From positions 520,742,185 through 520,806,184 of the forward strand of contig NC_081414.1 of NCBI RefSeq assembly GCF_030272615.1: a stretch of DNA of 64,000 nucleotides, in the 5' to 3' direction. The DNA comes from Cryptomeria japonica (taxonomy: Eukaryota; Streptophyta; Pinopsida; Cupressales; Cupressaceae). A model generated the notes under the pieces. The model saw only the letters and a list, made by a program, of their open reading frames with translations. It made no database searches and was not told the DNA's origin. Below, in pieces: positions 58,968 through 64,000 of this stretch (positions within the stretch are counted from its first letter, which is position 1; each line of letters opens with the position of its first letter). The translations under genes were made by a program, and so were the position numbers.

Positions 58968-60946
58968 TATAGTAGCCCTACTCGTTTGAACTCATTAGAC
59001 TCATATTTTATTATTGTTTACTTTCAGTAGATACATTACCATGATGTGTTATTCAGACTTATATGACATTATTTCATGCTTTATCTGGATATGAGAATGC
59101 ATAATTTATTTGTAGTATTTCAGTACTTGTGATGTATGGCATTTTATGGATTATTGCTATGTACTGACACTTTACTTTATCTATGCAATGTGGAATTATA
59201 TGTTGTGTGTCTACGAATGTATTGGATGCAAGGGGACGATTTCCCTTCACTCATTTCGGTGAGATAGGGAACGTCACGGTTCTCCTTCATCGGTGTGTAT
59301 GTTGTGTTTTCTATATTGTATATATGCATTTGTGGTTCGGTGATGCAGGATATTGCAGGTACAAGTACCGGGTAGGTACAAGGTATCATCTCCACCTGGC
59401 TTCACAGTTCTGAGCGTGCCTTATATTTTCTGATGGAAGAGGAGGAGATAGTAGTTGACCCTATTTTACTCATTTACACTTGTGTGAGTGTCGTCAGTTA
59501 GTCATCATGTCAGTTCGTCCGGCCTTTGTATTTTATCATTTGATCTTTTTATGAGTACTTGCTTGAGATTTGTTCAGTTTGTGTGTTTTAGTCAATTTGA
59601 TTAATTAATTAAGTTTATGGAGTTATCTCATAGTTGAATTAGGTATGCATTGAGATTATAAATTTAGTTAATTAAAAGAAGATATTAAATTAAGTTGCAA
59701 GTTGCATGATTTTAGAAATATAATTATTTAAATTTTAATGGAAAAATAAATTGGATTAATTGCATTTATTGTTTCCTAGAATTTTAAATAGAATAAATAA
59801 ATAAATGAATAAAAAATTAATTAGAATTATAGTATTGCTTTAATTTCTTTATTTGGAAAATTAATTGCATGAGAAAAGAAAAGAAAGAAAATTGATTTTT
59901 AATTATTGCATGTTAACTTATCCTTTGTTAGGAAATTAGAAAATAAAATAAAATTGCTTTTATTACTAAATTTAGGTTTTTGGGGAAAAAAATATTCAAC
60001 CTAGAATTTTAGTTTAAAAAGAGGAATAGGTCATTATTTTAGGATACACAGGAAACAGGTCAGGGATTTAGGTGAAGAAATTTATTTGGAAGCTTGTTGA
60101 AAGGATTAGGGCTCTTCTACAAATTTCTTCCAGGAAAGCTATACAAGGTTGGGTGGCATCTTTTGATTGTTTGTTTTAAAGAAAATATTTTATTTCTTTC
60201 TTCATTTTGAATGATGTGTGTGTTAACATGTTTGTCAAATCTAAAATCCTGACTGATTATTTCTTGTTCTTGGCTAAAGTCCATTCCTGAAGTTAATTTT
60301 TGGTTTATGGAAAGAAGTTATTTCCTGGGTGTTTTTAGATTAAAATTTTGAGAAGATTGGGAAAAGTTATTATGGCAAATGTTGCCAAGATGTTTTACTG
60401 TGTATAAAAAGTTGCAAGTTTTGGGAGAAAATGAGTTTTGCCAGAGAAAATGTCCTCTTGACTGGTATTGGTTTCGATATTTTGCTATGGTTGTTCTGTC
60501 AATATTTGTACATCTCTATGTAATTATTTAGTTACTATGGTAATGAATTTAATTTTAATTAAATTTATTAGGTTATTAAAAGTTATGGAGAAATTGTTTT
60601 ATTTTAGTATTTTGGAGAAAATGTGTATTAATTAGATTCCCTGGAAATAAATTTTATTGGAAATAAAATTTAATGTTTTTTTTAGGTTATTGGAATTTAA
60701 AACAAAAAAAAATTAATTAAAAAAAATTGATTAAAAAAAAAATTAATTAAAAAAAAATTAATTAATTAAAAAAAATAATATTTAATTTTAAAAATAAAAA
60801 AAAATTAATTAATAATGTGTGTGTGTGTGTGTAGTATTTTATGTGGTTTTAATTATGCTATTTCGGAAATGAAAGATGTTTCAAATTAAATCATCTTTTT
60901 ATTATATATTTTAATGTGATATAATTATATGATATTATATTCATAG

Positions 60947-60997
<51 letters not shown>

Positions 60998-62599
60998 AAT
61001 TATATTATATTATTATATATAATTTGGAATTTGGAATTTAATTTAGATTATTGATACAATCTAATCGGGTTTATTTGTAAAGTAATCATGAACATATAAT
61101 TAGGGGGTTAATTTTTATGTGATTGATCTAACCTTATTGGACAAATGACAAAATTGATTTCTTTATATTAATATAGTTGTATTTTCTTATTTTTTGGAAA
61201 ATCTTTGATTGCAAGTTATTTATGTTTTTGGTTGTTTTAAGAAAAGATTGTCTGTATTAGGATCTTGTGTAAATGGTGTTTGCAGTCAAGCTTAATTTCA
61301 TTGCCATTCTGGTTGAGTTGTCATTATGTCATATGTTGTTATATCTCTTTGGTCAGGTGTTGTTGTATAACCCCATTGATGTGAGCCATTGTGTGTTTTG
61401 TCCAAATGGTCAATCTTGGGTTAGTGATTGTGTATCCTTCACCTATGGTTTGTTAGGATTAGTTATGGTTGTCTATTTCGCCATAGAGTTCTCGTAGAGA
61501 GACCTTTCTTGTTAGTGTCTTATGAGAAAGAGTGGCTTTCGAGCAGAGACCGTGCCTGAAGTGGATAACAGGATAACCCGTCGAAAGTCAGTTAAAAAGT
61601 GATACCCTAATAATATATTGGGGGGAGTAGAATAAATATTAATTAAGATAATGTACCTCGTGCATAGGTGAAGTGCTAGTACAGGGCTCATAATGTTACA
61701 AGAAAACCTGGAATGGCAAACTTACCACCTTGTCTTCACGAAAGGATTGGTAGGGTCCGCATGAGACTTAGTTGGAGCCGGAAGCCGGGAGAGGTTACCA
61801 GGACAGAGAGTCGGGACCTAGGAGGCCTACCATGGTAACCATCAAGCTATGCGATGACACTCTCTCCTTAGAGTCACTAGTGTTGTGAGTTGAGTCACAT
61901 GGATGTTTGCGGAGTCTTGTAGTTCTTTCGTACTTGTCTTACTTTGCTTGCTTGAGGGTTTTCTACTATCTCCTAGCATGGTGGGGTGGTTCCATTTCGG
62001 GATCACATGGTCGAGTGGTAATGCCACTTCCCATCGAATGTTCTGGATTGTATCTTCAGGCAAGGAAAGGCTTCACTGGTGTTTCTTGGTTCATGGTTCA
62101 TGTACCATCTCATGTTAGGGATCATTGTTCAATTGAGACCTTGTGGTCATTGTATCAGACTTTTATGTAACCTTGATATTGTAACTTTGTAATCCATGGT
62201 ATTATTGGAAGCCATGTATTTATGGATATTGTAATGTTATGTCAGTGGAATGTATGATTATTCAGTTACTTTGATCTTATGTATAAATGAATTATGGATA
62301 AATAAATGCATTGGAATACTTTAATTCTTTCATTATGGAATTCAGATGTATGTGTAGTTTTACACTTAAGCATTTAATTTATCTAATTAAATGGACAATT
62401 GGATTAACTATGGTGTTAATATAATCTATAATTAATCTTCATTGGTAACCCTTAGGAAATCATGTGTTGGTCTTCTGTTGTGTTATTAGACGTGTAATGG
62501 TTATGATTAATGCACTTAGTTTTTAAGAAAAAAAATTATTTCACCCTTTAGTTGCCTAGTTGTGTTGTTTTCCTTTAGGGTTCCTGGTGGGGCATTACA
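58968..62599. repeat. Long solo-LTR-like element, TGTAATGCCCC family, copy B (inverted)
   Basis: 3.63 kb with plus-strand ends TATAGTAGCCC and GGGGCATTACA, flanked by perfect CAACC duplications (58963-58967, 62600-62604). It is the inverted homologue of 53336-57305: for example 59215-59300 against about 56985-57060, and 61830-62060 against about 53900-54130. It has diverged clearly, with different simple repeats in the middle (A-rich block 60690-60800, GT run at 60820, TA run at 60951). No coding domain. Confidence 0.82.
60951..60993. repeat. (TA)n microsatellite
   Basis: About 21 TA units in long-LTR copy B, in the position equivalent to the 55126 run. Confidence 0.95.
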
Positions 62600-63208
62600 C
62601 AACCCTTATTGCATACAACTCTAGACACACCCAATTCGATAAATATAAGTGAAATGATATGAGTATTGTGACAACAATGGCCTCGCCCATCATCTACCCC
62701 TCTAGTACAAGTTGTCCTACATCACTAAGTCATGTGACTAGTTATATAATTGGGAGCCCTCTAATTTAGTGGTACCACAATCATATAGGTCCCTATAATA
62801 TTGAACCCCTCAACCTGCTTGATATAACTATCAAGATAGATTTACTAAAGGCCCATCCAAAATATTTATGAAACTAGATGTCATCTGATCTACCCCAAGT
62901 GCCCTCATGATTGTAGTATCCCTCTCATTCATAAGTTGAGCCACCTATGATTGTAAACCTACAATCTAATCCTAAGAAGAAACAAGATCCTAGACATCCC
63001 ATATGGTCGCCCTAACATCCTAACCACTAATCAATACAGCAAAACTTTGTGATGAATAGGGAGTACCACTAGGATAAATAGCAACACTTTGTGATGAACA
63101 GGGAGTGTCACTAGGATAGATAACCATATGCACTTAGATAAAAAGTAGCATTTTGTGATGAACATTGAATGTCACAATGACTGACATGATTGATTTGCTT
63201 GACTGCAG
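62600..63208. other. Unclassified sequence with a short tandem array
   Basis: No gene. At about 63042-63178 three imperfect units of about 50 bp share TTTGTGATGAACAGGGAGTGTCACTAGGATAGA-like sequence. It ends in TTGCTTGACTGCAG, which resembles a 3' splice site directly before the PMD reading frame. Confidence 0.5.
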
Positions 63209-63750
63209 GAGTATTTGCCTATGTTGGAGTCACGGGAGAGATTCTCGTCGACGCAAAGATTGCGACCTGAGCTGACCGTCGAGGAGCGAGCTGCGATTGA
63301 GGCTATGGGTCTGAGACATATTTTGTATGTGCTTGAGTTTCAGGCGAACATGGGACTGCTGACTGCACTGGTGGAGAGGTGGCACTCCGAGACTTGTACA
63401 TTTCATTTGCCGATGGGTGAGATGACAGTCACCCTTGAGGATGTATACAGGATCCTAAGGATACCGATCGACGGGGAGTTGATTTTGTACAATCGAGATG
63501 GAGATAGGGAGGCCCTAAGACGAGTGTTCCAGGACCCAGGACTAGAGATGAGGGTTGGACATGTGGCTTGGGACACCATGACTGCTATAGGATTGGCACT
63601 GCCAACAGTGATAGGAGGAGCGATCAGTGGGTTCTTGTGTCTTGATAGAGCGACACGAGGGTTGGCTGTGGGCTAGGGAGGTGCACTGGAGACACTAGTG
63701 ACACAGCACACCAAATATGCTTGGGGACCGTGTGTGCTATCATTCCCATC
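63209..63750 (+). pseudogene. Plant mobile domain (PMD) fragment beside an LTR, sense
   Basis: Third PMD copy. It reads EYLPMLESRERFSSTQRLRP, LGLLTALVERWHSETCTFHL (with MGLL), GEMTVTLEDVYRILRIPIDG, then a diverged middle and KYAWGPCVLSF, which matches the YAWGPCVL motif of the other two. TAG at 63674-63676 interrupts it. After 63745 PMD similarity stops and the sequence joins the conserved stretch before the polypurine tract, so the C-terminal two thirds are missing. It is on the same strand as the adjacent LTR, unlike the antisense genes in Gypsy-1 and Gypsy-2. An AG acceptor-like TGACTGCAG precedes it, at the equivalent of the exon 2 start. Confidence 0.8.
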
Positions 63751-63813
63751 CTGGGGCAACTCTGTATCAATTCATATTATCTTCTTTGAAACAACGCGAC
63801 AAGCCGCATTGTC

Positions 63814-63829
63814 TCAAAGAGGGGCAAAA
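63814..63829 (+). other. Polypurine tract of element F
   Basis: TCAAAGAGGGGCAAAA directly before TGTAGACACC, the same tract as in Gypsy-2. It places a 3' LTR on the plus strand. Confidence 0.85.
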
Positions 63830-64000
63830 TGTAGACACCCAAAATTGTCCAGTCTAATTAAATAAATATTTTATTTATTTAATTATCTAAGATTAATTCT
63901 TCTATTAATTAAATAAATCTTTATTTATTTAATTAATTCATTTATCCTCTTCTAGCCTTATTTCTCATTTAAATAAATACATTTATTTATTTAAATTATC
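63830..64000 (+). repeat. Start of 3' LTR, element F (Gypsy-1/2 type)
   Basis: Begins TGTAGACACCCAAAATTGTCC, related to the Gypsy-1 LTR start, followed by AATTAAATAAATATTTTATT-type AT-rich sequence. It is cut by the window edge. Confidence 0.8.

Noticed and set aside
53336-62599. One giant foldback transposon with inverted arms.
   Set aside because: The two arms have different perfect 5-bp target duplications, so they are two independent insertions.

Overview
This window is transposon-dense nuclear DNA from a plant with a large genome. The evidence is plant-type Ty1/Copia and Ty3/Gypsy LTR retrotransposons, a primer-binding site matching plant tRNA-Trp, plant mobile domain (PMD) genes, very long LTRs and deep nesting. 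A gymnosperm or other giant-genome seed plant would fit, but the species cannot be fixed from sequence alone. I found no ordinary single-copy host gene, no rRNA or tRNA gene and no CRISPR. Every protein-coding stretch I recognise belongs to a decayed mobile element, and identities were judged by eye.

Layout. (1) 1-3356 and 17103-19078 are two halves of one Copia element on the minus strand; its 3' end runs off the left edge. (2) Gypsy-1 (3357-17102, plus strand) is inserted in the Copia gag and splits it. It has LTRs of about 1.55 kb, a tRNA-Trp-type PBS and a polypurine tract, but no reverse transcriptase or integrase. It carries one long Pro/Ser/Gln-rich gag-like ORF, and a PMD gene on the opposite strand. 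(3) 19079-20139 is unclassified. (4) Gypsy-2 (20140-37800, minus strand) has the same LTR family, leader, PBS, PPT and antisense PMD gene, plus a full but dead gag, protease (with G-patch), reverse transcriptase, two RNase H modules and integrase, as in the Tat/Ogre-like lineage. Gypsy-1 looks like its non-autonomous partner. (5) 37806-42102 holds LTR-like debris and a decayed ORF of unknown family, split by a Copia solo LTR (40111-41660, target duplication CCACC).

(6) 42132-53835 is a tandem duplication of a 2.9-kb unit containing a 3' non-coding region, a polypurine tract and the start of another LTR (element E). After duplication, copy 1 received a Copia solo LTR (44143-45721, CATGT duplication) and copy 2 received a 4.3-kb solo-LTR-like insertion (46834-51122, GAATC duplication). 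Each copy preserves the other's empty site. (7) 53336-57305 and 58968-62599 are two very long solo-LTR-like elements of one family in opposite orientation, each with a perfect 5-bp target duplication (CATCA, CAACC). (8) 63209-64000 holds a third PMD fragment followed by a polypurine tract and the start of an LTR of the Gypsy-1/2 type, cut by the window edge.

The most interesting system is the repeated association of a PMD gene with Ty3/Gypsy elements. In Gypsy-1 and Gypsy-2 it lies antisense between pol (or the gag-like ORF) and the 3' LTR, encodes about 630 residues with an acidic stretch and a coiled coil, and appears to keep a spliceosomal intron. An intron would survive retrotransposition only because the gene is antisense to the genomic RNA.
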